From contig CBFGRU010000038.1 in the NCBI GenBank assembly GCA_965651255.1, forward strand, positions 1-16,456: a stretch of 16,456 bases of DNA, given 5' to 3'. The notes under the pieces were generated by a model that was given only the letters and a program-made list of their open reading frames with translations, had not been told where the DNA came from and ran no database searches. How positions within the stretch are numbered: the first letter of the stretch is position 1; each line of letters starts with the position of its first letter. A program made the position numbers and the translations under genes. Source of the DNA: CBFGRU01 sp965651255. Its GTDB lineage: Bacteria; Planctomycetota; Phycisphaerae; Phycisphaerales; SM1A02. This document shows positions 1 to 6,188 of the stretch, piece by piece.

Positions 1-485
1 CAGAGATTCAGGACGACCGGAGCGGCGGCGGTCGGTCCGAATCGCCCATGGACCTGAAGAACTGCACCGAGAATCGCCACCAGGCAGACCAGTGGCATGT
101 AGGGCAGCATCACCATCATCAACCCGAGGGCCGGTGATTCATGCCCCATGAGTTGAATGGTTGCCAATGCAATCTCACCGAGCAGGGTGACGCCGCCAAG
201 ACCAAGCAGCAACCAGCCGATCAGCCGTGTCGCGAGCGCGCGGGCCGCGACAGGATCATCGCGTTGCAGTGCGGTGTACACCGGGAGAAACGCTGCGGAG
301 AGCGCGCCTTCACCAAAGAGCCGTCGAAAGAGATTCGGAATGAGAAACGCGAACCAGAACGCGTCCATCAACGGTCCTGCACCGAAAACACGACTGAGCC
401 CGGCATCGCGCGCGAGCCCGCTCACGCGACTCACCAGAGTCAACAGTGTGACTGTCCGCGCGTTTTTCTCGAATGATTCAGCCAT
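1..485 (-). CDS. murJ: MurJ lipid II flippase, N-terminal part (cut by window edge)
   Basis: This is the first 161 codons of a polytopic membrane protein of the MurJ/MviN family, which flips the peptidoglycan precursor lipid II across the inner membrane. The reading frame runs off the left edge. The protein begins MAESFEKNARTV. It carries the family signature around residues 19-65: SRVSGLARD, FGAG, DAFWFAF, PNLFRR and GEGALSAAF. The charged residues known to matter in E. coli MurJ have counterparts here (R20, R26, D41, R54/R55, E59). Hydrophobic segments follow near residues 85-110 and 118-140. The ATG at 485 is chosen because an in-frame stop lies about ten codons upstream; no Shine-Dalgarno sequence is visible. 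The gene lies 72 bases downstream of the VanZ-like gene on the same strand and probably belongs to the parA-VanZ operon. The identification is strong; what follows beyond the edge is unknown. Confidence 0.93.
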   Translation of the reverse strand, partial: MAESFEKNARTVTLLTLVSRVSGLARDAGLSRVFGAGPLMDAFWFAFLIPNLFRRLFGEGALSAAFLPVYTALQRDDPVAARALATRLIGWLLLGLGGVTLLGEIALATIQLMGHESPALGLMMVMLPYMPLVCLVAILGAVLQVHGRFGPTAAAPVVLNL

Positions 486-557
486 GATGCTGGAGCCGGC
501 GATCGTGTGAATGACTCAGACGGTCAATCGACCCGACGAGAGAGAAGATCGACCGAA

Positions 558-1736
558 TCACACATGAATCGCCACACCGCTACCCGTTGACTCCGACGGT
601 CCTTGGACCTCGATCCCCCGCGCAAAGGCCGTTCCGCATTCCCCGCATCGACCGATGCCGCGTTCGGTGGCAGTTGCACGTAAGTCGTGGCCGCATCTTC
701 GACAGAACGCCCCCTGCTGATCGGTTGCGCGAGCGAATGCTCGCCGCAGCAGATAGCCGCCGAAAGCGGTCGCCAGGGAAAGGATCGTCAGATCGATCGA
801 GTTGATCAGGTCGAATGGAAGCTGGCTTGTCTGCACGATGCGCCGCGCCAGGAACGAAAGCACAAAGGCGCTGATCGTCAGAACAATGATCATCGCCACC
901 GCCGTTCCTGCCGCGAACATCATCGATCGACGCTGTGATCCTTCGGGCAGGCCAACCGGTTCGAGCCATTGGCCGACATGAAACACTTCGCCGCAGGTGG
1001 CACAGGCGCCGGCTCCTTGCTCATCCGGCTTGACTTCGCGGCATGAGGCGCCACATGCCATGCAGCGTGCTTCACGGTAAAGACGTGCGCGTTCATGCTC
1101 CCACCATTTCAGCCAGATCACGCCCATGGTGCCCAGCCAGACCAGGTGACCGGCTGCGTAGAGCAACTGCGGCCAACCCTCGTACATGTTCTGGAAGACA
1201 ATCGGCCAGATGAACAGAACAGCAAAACCGATCGGTATGGCTGCGATCGTCGCCAGAATCCAGCACCGCCATTGCGTGAACAATTCTTCAAAGGTAAACG
1301 ACTGGGCACGCAACCGCAGTCGGTTTGCTCGCCCACCGATCGGCTGCAGTGCGGCAAGCCATACCACGAGGTTCACGACGCCGAGCATGCTGGCGATGAC
1401 ATCCAATCGACTGAACTCTCGACCCAGGAGCGGAACGGCCTGGGTCAATTCATCAAACACCGTGTATGCGGCCCCCACCATCAGAAGCAGCCAGCGCGAG
1501 CGAATCCACCCGGTGCGCCACAACAGGAACGCGAATCCTCCGAACGCGTAGAGGTGAATGAGTTTGTCCGCGGCAGGTCGGCCTTCCGAGCCGATGTCCA
1601 GATGCGGCCAATGTGTCGCTGTGAAGAGCAGCAGCGTGTACACAACAAACGCGATGCGCCAAGGTCGTTGGACACGTCGATCACGCGCGGAACGTTGGCC
1701 CGGCTCATGAGCAGCGGACGAGACTGGTGTTTTCAT
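558..1736 (-). CDS. VanZ-like membrane protein with two zinc ribbons
   Basis: This is a 392-residue membrane protein. Residues 27-130 match the VanZ-like fold: a first helix ending in THWP, then DKLIHLYAFGG, then YTVFDELTQ and the RLDVIASMLG motif. Further hydrophobic segments lie near residues 160-182, 189-208, 272-297 and 312-331. Two cysteine clusters look like zinc ribbons. The first has C225, C228 and C232 with C245 and C248. The second, near the C-terminus, has C345 and C348 with C364 and C367, in the CRRCGHDL style common in planctomycete proteins. The ATG overlaps the parA stop by 4 bases (ATGA), so translation is probably coupled. VanZ itself confers low-level teicoplanin resistance in enterococci, but the role of VanZ-like proteins in general is unclear. 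Sitting just before murJ suggests an envelope role; that is inference. Confidence 0.85.
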   Translation of the reverse strand: MKTPVSSAAHEPGQRSARDRRVQRPWRIAFVVYTLLLFTATHWPHLDIGSEGRPAADKLIHLYAFGGFAFLLWRTGWIRSRWLLLMVGAAYTVFDELTQAVPLLGREFSRLDVIASMLGVVNLVVWLAALQPIGGRANRLRLRAQSFTFEELFTQWRCWILATIAAIPIGFAVLFIWPIVFQNMYEGWPQLLYAAGHLVWLGTMGVIWLKWWEHERARLYREARCMACGASCREVKPDEQGAGACATCGEVFHVGQWLEPVGLPEGSQRRSMMFAAGTAVAMIIVLTISAFVLSFLARRIVQTSQLPFDLINSIDLTILSLATAFGGYLLRRAFARATDQQGAFCRRCGHDLRATATERGIGRCGECGTAFARGIEVQGPSESTGSGVAIHV

Positions 1737-2719
1737 TCACCCCGTGCCCCGGCCGGGGATTCAGACGGTGCGTTCGACGCGACCTGCACTTCGATTTCGG
1801 GCGCCTCCTCGATGACCTCGTCGGTGCGCGCGTGTTCCTTTGGCGGCTGCAGTGTTCGGCGCGGAGCCACCGTATGCCCCCGCTTGGAAAGCAGCTTCTC
1901 CCAATCGTTGATCAAGCCCTCCGCGAGTTTTCGATAGTCGATCGCGCCTGGACACCACGGCGCGTAGTCAAAAATGGTTTGACCGAAGCTGGGCGCCTCC
2001 GCAACCTTGATGTTGCGACGAATTGCCGGCTTCAGCACGCGGCAATATCGCCAGGGAACATCCTGAGTACGGGCTGAATCAAAGAACGATTCGAGATCCT
2101 GCATCACTTCCTTCGCGAGCGTGGTCTGCTGCTCGTGCATACACAGGATGATGCCGGTGACCGCTAGTGATGGATTCACGTTCCGGCAGACGAGCCCGAC
2201 CGTCTCGAGCAGTTTCCCGACACCCTGCAGGGCAAGGAAATGGGCCTGCATCGGTACGAACACTTCGCGCGCAGCGGCCAGCGCATTCAACGTGAGCATG
2301 CCGAGACTGGGTGGACAGTCGAAGAGGATGTAGTCGTACGTGCCATGAATCAGCTTGAGCTTGTGCGCAAGCCGTTGCAAGCGATCCGGTGCCTGAGCGA
2401 GCTCAGATTCCACGGCGGCCAGATCGGTCTCCGCCGGCAGTACATCCAATCGCTCGCGTGCTGGCACGATGGCCTCGTCCGGCGTCACATCCGGGTCGAT
2501 CAACACGTCGTACACGCTCAACGACTCCGGCGACTTCTCAATGCCGAGATGCAACGTCAGATGGGCCTGCGGATCGAGATCAACGAGCAACACGCGCCGA
2601 CCCGCCTCGGCAATCGCAGCCCCGAGGTTGACCGTCGTGGTCGTCTTGCCGACACCGCCCTTCTGATTGAGAAGGGCAATCGTTCGAACCGGGACCGTGT
2701 TCGCCTCCGTGCTGGTCAT
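1733..2719 (-). CDS. parA: ParA/Soj family partitioning ATPase
   Basis: This is a 328-residue P-loop ATPase of the ParA/MinD superfamily, which moves cargo such as chromosome origins by nucleotide-dependent dimerisation on DNA. It shows the deviant Walker A motif KGGVGKTTT at residues 20-28, with the signature lysine K20. The A' box DLDPQ is at 47-51 and the Walker B region FDCPPSL at 133-139. The Ras-like core ends near residue 280. A roughly 45-residue tail follows that is rich in Glu, Ala and Pro and is probably disordered. No parB lies next to it in this window, so the cargo cannot be named. It is the first gene of a probable parA-VanZ-murJ operon and diverges from recO. The ATG at 2719 has no Shine-Dalgarno sequence. 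A TATACT hexamer sits 6 bases before the start, which points to a leaderless message. Confidence 0.93.
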   Translation of the reverse strand: MTSTEANTVPVRTIALLNQKGGVGKTTTTVNLGAAIAEAGRRVLLVDLDPQAHLTLHLGIEKSPESLSVYDVLIDPDVTPDEAIVPARERLDVLPAETDLAAVESELAQAPDRLQRLAHKLKLIHGTYDYILFDCPPSLGMLTLNALAAAREVFVPMQAHFLALQGVGKLLETVGLVCRNVNPSLAVTGIILCMHEQQTTLAKEVMQDLESFFDSARTQDVPWRYCRVLKPAIRRNIKVAEAPSFGQTIFDYAPWCPGAIDYRKLAEGLINDWEKLLSKRGHTVAPRRTLQPPKEHARTDEVIEEAPEIEVQVASNAPSESPAGARGE

Positions 2720-2725
2720 GCCGAG

Positions 2726-2754
2726 AGTATATCAAAGCGGCGTTCAGGATGATC
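2726..2754 (-). promoter_or_regulatory. Putative parA promoter (leaderless)
   Basis: On the minus strand, TATACT (2726-2731) matches the -10 consensus at 5 of 6 positions and is followed by exactly 6 bases and then the parA ATG. Transcription starting about 7 bases after the hexamer would begin at the start codon. The -35 position (2749-2754, GATCAT) is poor and overlaps the 8-bp palindrome ATGATCAT (2749-2756). Confidence 0.5.
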
Positions 2755-2771
2755 ATGATTCCACCTACACT
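2743..2771 (+). promoter_or_regulatory. Putative recO promoter (leaderless)
   Basis: TACACT (2766-2771) fits TAnnnT and is followed by 6 bases and then the chosen GTG start of recO at 2778. The -35 position (2743-2748, TTCAGG) is weak and abuts the weak -35 of parA. The layout mirrors that of parA. Confidence 0.42.
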
Positions 2772-2777
2772 CCCGCG

Positions 2778-3536
2778 GTGCCGACGATCACGGACAGTGC
2801 GATCTGTATCCGCCACTGGGACTTCTCAGAAACCTCCCAGACCGTGAGTCTCTTTGCGCGTGATCACGGTGTCTTGCGCGGACTGGCCAAAGGCGCCAAA
2901 CGCGAAAAGGGTCGATTCTCCGGCGGAATTGACCTGCTTGCCCGGGGCCAGTTCGTCGGCATCGTCAAACCCGGCCGTGATCTCGTCACACTCACCGAAT
3001 GGGACCTCTCCGAAGTGCACTGGCCATTGCGGCAGGACCTTGCGGCACACCGCACCGGACTGTACATGGCCGACTTGATTCACCACATGTTGACCGATCA
3101 TGACCCCCATCCGACCTTGTTCGAAGGACTGGCGGCTGCACTCTCCGCCCTTCGTCGCGACGACGAGCCCGGACGGGAACGAACGCTCCTGCGCTTTCAG
3201 TGGGAGCTCCTGCTTGAAACCGGGTACAAGCCAGAACTTCGCAGCGATGCCAACACGGGTCGCGCGCTGAGCGAAGATGAACCCACGTTTGCCTTCAGTC
3301 CACGGGCCGGAGGCCTCGTGTCGGATACCGGTCAGAACGCACTGTGGCGCGTTCGGCGGGAAACTGTCGCCCTCTTGCGTTCAGTTGCCGACAACAACGA
3401 CAGGGCTCAGCAAGATTTTACAGACTCACCGATCGAGTCGCTCCAGCGCGCGAACCGCCTGCTTGCCAGCTATCTGCGTGAAATCCTTGGCAAAGAACTG
3501 ACAACATCACGCTGGCTGTTTCCGGATCTCAGGTGA
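2778..3536 (+). CDS. recO: DNA repair protein RecO
   Basis: This is a protein of about 252 residues of the RecO family, which anneals single-stranded DNA and, with RecR, loads RecA onto SSB-coated DNA in the RecFOR recombination pathway. The N-terminal OB-fold region shows the family pattern: DSAICIRHWDFSETSQTVSL, then ARDHGVLRGLAKGAKR, then RFSGGIDLL. The C-terminal helical domain includes FSPRAGGLVSDTG. The zinc-binding cysteines of some RecO proteins are absent, as they also are in E. coli RecO. The frame stays open upstream to 2667, but that would overlap the parA start. The GTG at 2778 places the first beta-strand at the usual distance from the N-terminus, and a TACACT hexamer lies 6 bases before it. 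The gene is convergent with the M16 peptidase gene, with 41 bases between them. Confidence 0.88.
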   Translation: MPTITDSAICIRHWDFSETSQTVSLFARDHGVLRGLAKGAKREKGRFSGGIDLLARGQFVGIVKPGRDLVTLTEWDLSEVHWPLRQDLAAHRTGLYMADLIHHMLTDHDPHPTLFEGLAAALSALRRDDEPGRERTLLRFQWELLLETGYKPELRSDANTGRALSEDEPTFAFSPRAGGLVSDTGQNALWRVRRETVALLRSVADNNDRAQQDFTDSPIESLQRANRLLASYLREILGKELTTSRWLFPDLR

Positions 3537-3577
3537 TCGCAACTGCCCCTTGCGCGCAGGGCCATGTCGCTTGCAGA

Positions 3578-4807
3578 TCACTCCTGCTTTCCGGGAACCA
3601 GCCGCCCGGTGACGGTTGGCTTCAGTGGGAACTTCTCTGCAACCCGGCGCAGGTCCGCGAGTGAAACGGCATTGATTCGCGCGAGCTCCTCTTCAAGCGG
3701 GCGGTACTCTTTGGAATACGTCCAGATTCGACCGAGCCGCTTCATACGGCCTGCCGGACGCTCGCCGGCAAGCGTCACCGCAGTCGCGATCTTGGCGCGA
3801 TTCCGGATCAGGTCATCGTCAGTCAGGGAATCGACCAGGCCCGCAATCTCCTTCAGCATGACTGCTTCCACTTTCGGAGCATTCTCCGGCGCGCACACTG
3901 CGAATGCGAGATACTCGCCGAGTCCGTCTTTCGGGTCATACTGGGCTGCTGCTTCTTCCGCCAGACCCGTTTCAATCAGCGCCCAATAGAAGCGTGATCC
4001 TTCCGCATCCCCCAGAATCTGTGCAAGCATGGACGCAGCGTACCGGTCATCATCCTGCGCGGACGGTGCGGGAGCCATCATCAGTGTGTACTGCTGGCTG
4101 ATCGTTCCGAGCGACTTGGTGAAGTCATCGGTCCGCGACACGAAGGTCGGGTACTCGCGGCTGACACCGGTTGATTGCCAACTGACACATCGCTCGGCGA
4201 GTGTCTCCACCTGCTGGTCAAAGTCAAGGTTTCCGGCGTAGGTGACCACGATGTTGTCGGCTGCATAGCGCAGATCAAAGTACGACTGCATCTGATCGCG
4301 CGTGAGCGACTGAATCGTCTCGCGTGTCCCGAGAACACGGTGTCGCAGTGGATGGTCGCCGAAGTATCGTTCCGTCGCTTCTTCATACAGAACGAAGAAC
4401 GGATGATCATCGTACATGGCGATTTCTTCAAGTATCACGCCGCGTTCCTGCTGAAAGTCCTCTTCGCGAATTGCAGGGCGCATGATGTCGGCGAGAATGT
4501 CTTCCGCCTGATCAAGATACTCCGGCAGCACGTGTGCGAAGAACGCGGTCATCTCCTGCGAGGTGAAGGCGTTATGGCTGGCGCCGATGTCATCAAACTC
4601 CTGATTTACCTGATCGGCGGTGCGGCGAGATGTGCCCTTGAACATCATGTGCTCAAGGAAATGGCTCACACCCATGACGGCTGCCTGTTCATCACGAGCG
4701 CCGGTCTTGACGAAGAATCCGCAGGCCGCCGTGTGCGCTTCCGGATCGACTTCTGCGATGACTTCCAATCCATTCGGGAGGGTGTGCTGTCGAAAGGTAA
4801 TGGCCAT
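3578..4807 (-). CDS. M16 family zinc metallopeptidase
   Basis: This is a 409-residue peptidase of the pitrilysin/insulinase family (M16, processing-peptidase-like size). The inverted zinc motif HFLEH is at residues 49-53, and the third ligand is expected at E128 in VILEEIAMYDD. GASHNAFTSQEMT at 75-87 is the usual following motif. The protein has two halves; the C-terminal half starts near residue 225. That half normally carries an Arg/Tyr pair that binds substrate (consensus SRLFQEIREKRGLAYS). Here the stretch is GSRFYWALIETGLAEEAA (269-286), and both residues are replaced (I277, E283). No signal peptide is visible, so the protein is probably cytoplasmic. It lies 24 bases downstream of the methyltransferase gene. 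TACGAT sits 6 bases before the ATG and no Shine-Dalgarno sequence is seen. The family call is firm; the substrate is unknown. Confidence 0.93.
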   Translation of the reverse strand: MAITFRQHTLPNGLEVIAEVDPEAHTAACGFFVKTGARDEQAAVMGVSHFLEHMMFKGTSRRTADQVNQEFDDIGASHNAFTSQEMTAFFAHVLPEYLDQAEDILADIMRPAIREEDFQQERGVILEEIAMYDDHPFFVLYEEATERYFGDHPLRHRVLGTRETIQSLTRDQMQSYFDLRYAADNIVVTYAGNLDFDQQVETLAERCVSWQSTGVSREYPTFVSRTDDFTKSLGTISQQYTLMMAPAPSAQDDDRYAASMLAQILGDAEGSRFYWALIETGLAEEAAAQYDPKDGLGEYLAFAVCAPENAPKVEAVMLKEIAGLVDSLTDDDLIRNRAKIATAVTLAGERPAGRMKRLGRIWTYSKEYRPLEEELARINAVSLADLRRVAEKFPLKPTVTGRLVPGKQE

Positions 4808-4813
4808 GCGGGC

Positions 4814-4842
4814 ATCGTATGCAGCGGGCGCTCACTGCCCAA
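4814..4842 (-). promoter_or_regulatory. Putative internal promoter for the M16 peptidase gene
   Basis: On the minus strand, TTGGGC (4837-4842), a 17-base spacer and TACGAT (4814-4819) lead to the ATG after exactly 6 bases. The promoter overlaps the end of the methyltransferase gene. The spacing predicts a leaderless transcript. The -35 matches consensus at only 3 of 6 positions. Confidence 0.42.
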
Positions 4843-5539
4843 CGGGCACAAAGAGGCCGCGGAATCTCCGTTTCGGTGGCGACTCTTCATCCAGAAAATC
4901 GTGCAAGTCACCCTGCAGCGCAAGTCCCGCCGCGTTCACTGCCTCCATCAGTTCTTCGCGCGTCAGGGGCCAGGGCGGGCCGTCCTCTATCGCAGCCGGC
5001 CGATCTGCGCCGCGCGCGATGAGCAGGAGCGCGCCATGCGGATGAAGGAGCTCACGCATCGCGCGCAATACACGAACGCGGCTGATGGGTGGGAGTGACT
5101 GGACCGTATAAATCTCAATCGCAAGGTCGAATCGGTGCCGCCACTTCGGTGGAGCGTTCAGCAGATCCACTTCGTGGTACACATCGGCGTGTTCGGGATC
5201 GATCTCCCGTGCCCAACTGATGGCCGTCGGACTGATGTCGAACGCCGTCACGTCATAACCGCGACTGATGAGCTCGCGCGCATCGTTGCCCAGTCCGCAC
5301 CCGATGACGACTACCTGCGCACCGCAACGAACCTGTTGCGGTGCAATGGCATTCATCCATGCCACCAGCGCCGGGTTCGGCTGATTGTCCTCCCACGGAA
5401 TCTTTGTCGCATCGCGTTGAGCGGCTGCATAGCGACCATCGAAGAACTCGCGATAGGCAAATCCGCCTGCCGAAGGTTTGTCCGCCCGGATCAGGGTTGA
5501 TTCGGTCTCGGCCAGATTCGCTTCTCTGCCCAGTCCCAT
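4832..5539 (-). CDS. Class I SAM-dependent methyltransferase
   Basis: This is a 235-residue Rossmann-fold methyltransferase. Motif I, VVVIGCGLGNDA, is at residues 76-87 and is followed by an acidic residue ending the second strand in VTAFDISPTAI. FFDGRY and PWEDNQPNPAL upstream of motif I resemble the N-terminal region of thiopurine/thiol methyltransferase-like proteins, but the substrate cannot be read from the sequence. The frame opens at 5572, but the ATG at 5539 is preferred because AAGGAG lies 7 bases before it. There is no membrane segment. The gene lies directly upstream of the M16 peptidase gene on the same strand and diverges from the small membrane protein gene at 5734. Its leader contains a 19-bp palindrome. 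Confidence 0.85.
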   Translation of the reverse strand: MGLGREANLAETESTLIRADKPSAGGFAYREFFDGRYAAAQRDATKIPWEDNQPNPALVAWMNAIAPQQVRCGAQVVVIGCGLGNDARELISRGYDVTAFDISPTAISWAREIDPEHADVYHEVDLLNAPPKWRHRFDLAIEIYTVQSLPPISRVRVLRAMRELLHPHGALLLIARGADRPAAIEDGPPWPLTREELMEAVNAAGLALQGDLHDFLDEESPPKRRFRGLFVPVGQ

Positions 5540-5586
5540 CGGCGGGCTCCTTACGTTCCAAACCGTCAGCAAGTGTTACACCTGCC

Positions 5587-5605
5587 GAACACTCGCCGAA
5601 TGTTC
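5587..5605. promoter_or_regulatory. 19-bp palindrome, possible operator
   Basis: GAACACTCGCCGAATGTTC is an inverted repeat with 9-base arms around a central C and one mismatched pair. It lies in the predicted leader of the methyltransferase gene, about 48 bases before the ATG and just downstream of a predicted promoter. The GAAC and GTTC ends recall LexA-type boxes, but the 11-base spacing between them differs from well-known LexA sites. It is a candidate repressor site only. Confidence 0.4.
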
Positions 5606-5622
5606 GCGCCCTTCTACCGCCG

Positions 5623-5651
5623 AGCATACATCATCAGTGCATTGGCACCAA
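5623..5651 (-). promoter_or_regulatory. Putative methyltransferase promoter
   Basis: On the minus strand, TTGGTG (5646-5651), a 17-base spacer and TATGCT (5623-5628) form a plausible sigma-70-type promoter. Transcription would start near 5616, giving a leader of about 77 bases that contains the 5587-5605 palindrome and the AAGGAG site. Confidence 0.42.
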
Positions 5652-5733
5652 CACATTTGTCTTCTGCGCGGTAGGGTATCGGCCTCGCCAGCGGTCGTGA
5701 ACGACTGCCCTGCACGACTGAGGAGGATGGTTG

Positions 5734-6150
5734 ATGACGCCCCTTCCTGGTTCACCCTCCGCGCCGAACACCGCCCGCGAAGTCCCGCGAACGTCGCCGC
5801 TTGGATGCATGGCCAGCATCTGGCTGAGTACTCTGCCGGTGTCGGCCGGAGCCGCGTGCCTGGGCCTCATGCTGTACCTTCTTCCTCGGATCGTCGCGGG
5901 CCTCGAGGAGCATTCGCTCGAGATACCGCCAACCGCTGCCTGGCTGCTCGAACAACGCACACCGGCGTCGCTGGCCACCATCACCTGCATGATCGGTGCG
6001 ATCGTCGGCCTGCTGCTTGGGCGAACCCGGACCCAGCGAATTCTCTACTTCAGTCTGCCGACCATTCTCATCATGGTCATCGCCGCGACCGTCATTCTCG
6101 GTCTTGGGCAGGCATATGTTGAACTGCTGGGCTCTGCCAGTTCTCTGTGA
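5734..6150 (+). CDS. Small three-helix membrane protein, GspF-like in part
   Basis: This is a 138-residue protein of unknown function. Hydrophobic helices are predicted at about residues 30-54, 79-97 and 103-131. A short proline- and serine-rich N-terminus precedes them. The start is clear: AGGAGG lies 7 bases before the ATG at 5734. The stretch LPRIVAGLEEHSLEIPPTAAWLL (49-71) resembles the segment of type II secretion/type IV pilus F proteins that has a pattern like LP, a short helix, then LPxxT before the last membrane helices. It could be a reduced relative of that family, but the similarity is weak and no secretion or pilus genes are nearby. It diverges from the methyltransferase gene and is convergent with lpxD1, with only 38 bases between them. 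Confidence 0.7.
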   Translation: MTPLPGSPSAPNTAREVPRTSPLGCMASIWLSTLPVSAGAACLGLMLYLLPRIVAGLEEHSLEIPPTAAWLLEQRTPASLATITCMIGAIVGLLLGRTRTQRILYFSLPTILIMVIAATVILGLGQAYVELLGSASSL

Positions 6151-6188
6151 CCATGAACGGCGCGGAGAGTAAGGGTTTCGTGAACTCG

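Noticed and set aside
523..534. TTGACC-like -35 (minus strand) and a small GGTC/GACC dyad before murJ
   Set aside because: There is no acceptable -10 at 15-19 bases, and the gene is better explained as part of the parA-VanZ operon.
1095..1937. 280-codon plus-strand open frame
   Set aside because: It lies opposite the VanZ-like and parA genes, which have clear motifs. Its translation is low in hydrophobic structure and matches nothing; it is a high-GC shadow frame.
2667..2777. Longer N-terminus for RecO
   Set aside because: It would overlap the parA start and add 37 residues with no family match. The RecO OB-fold begins directly after the GTG at 2778.
3547..3561. CCCT-TGCGCGC-AGGG hairpin between recO and the M16 gene
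   Set aside because: The stem is only 4 bp and no T-tract follows on either strand. It is too weak to call a terminator.
5587..5605. Calling the palindrome a LexA (SOS) box
   Set aside because: Only the GAAC/GTTC ends agree. The internal spacing differs from well-known LexA sites and the downstream gene is not a known SOS gene.
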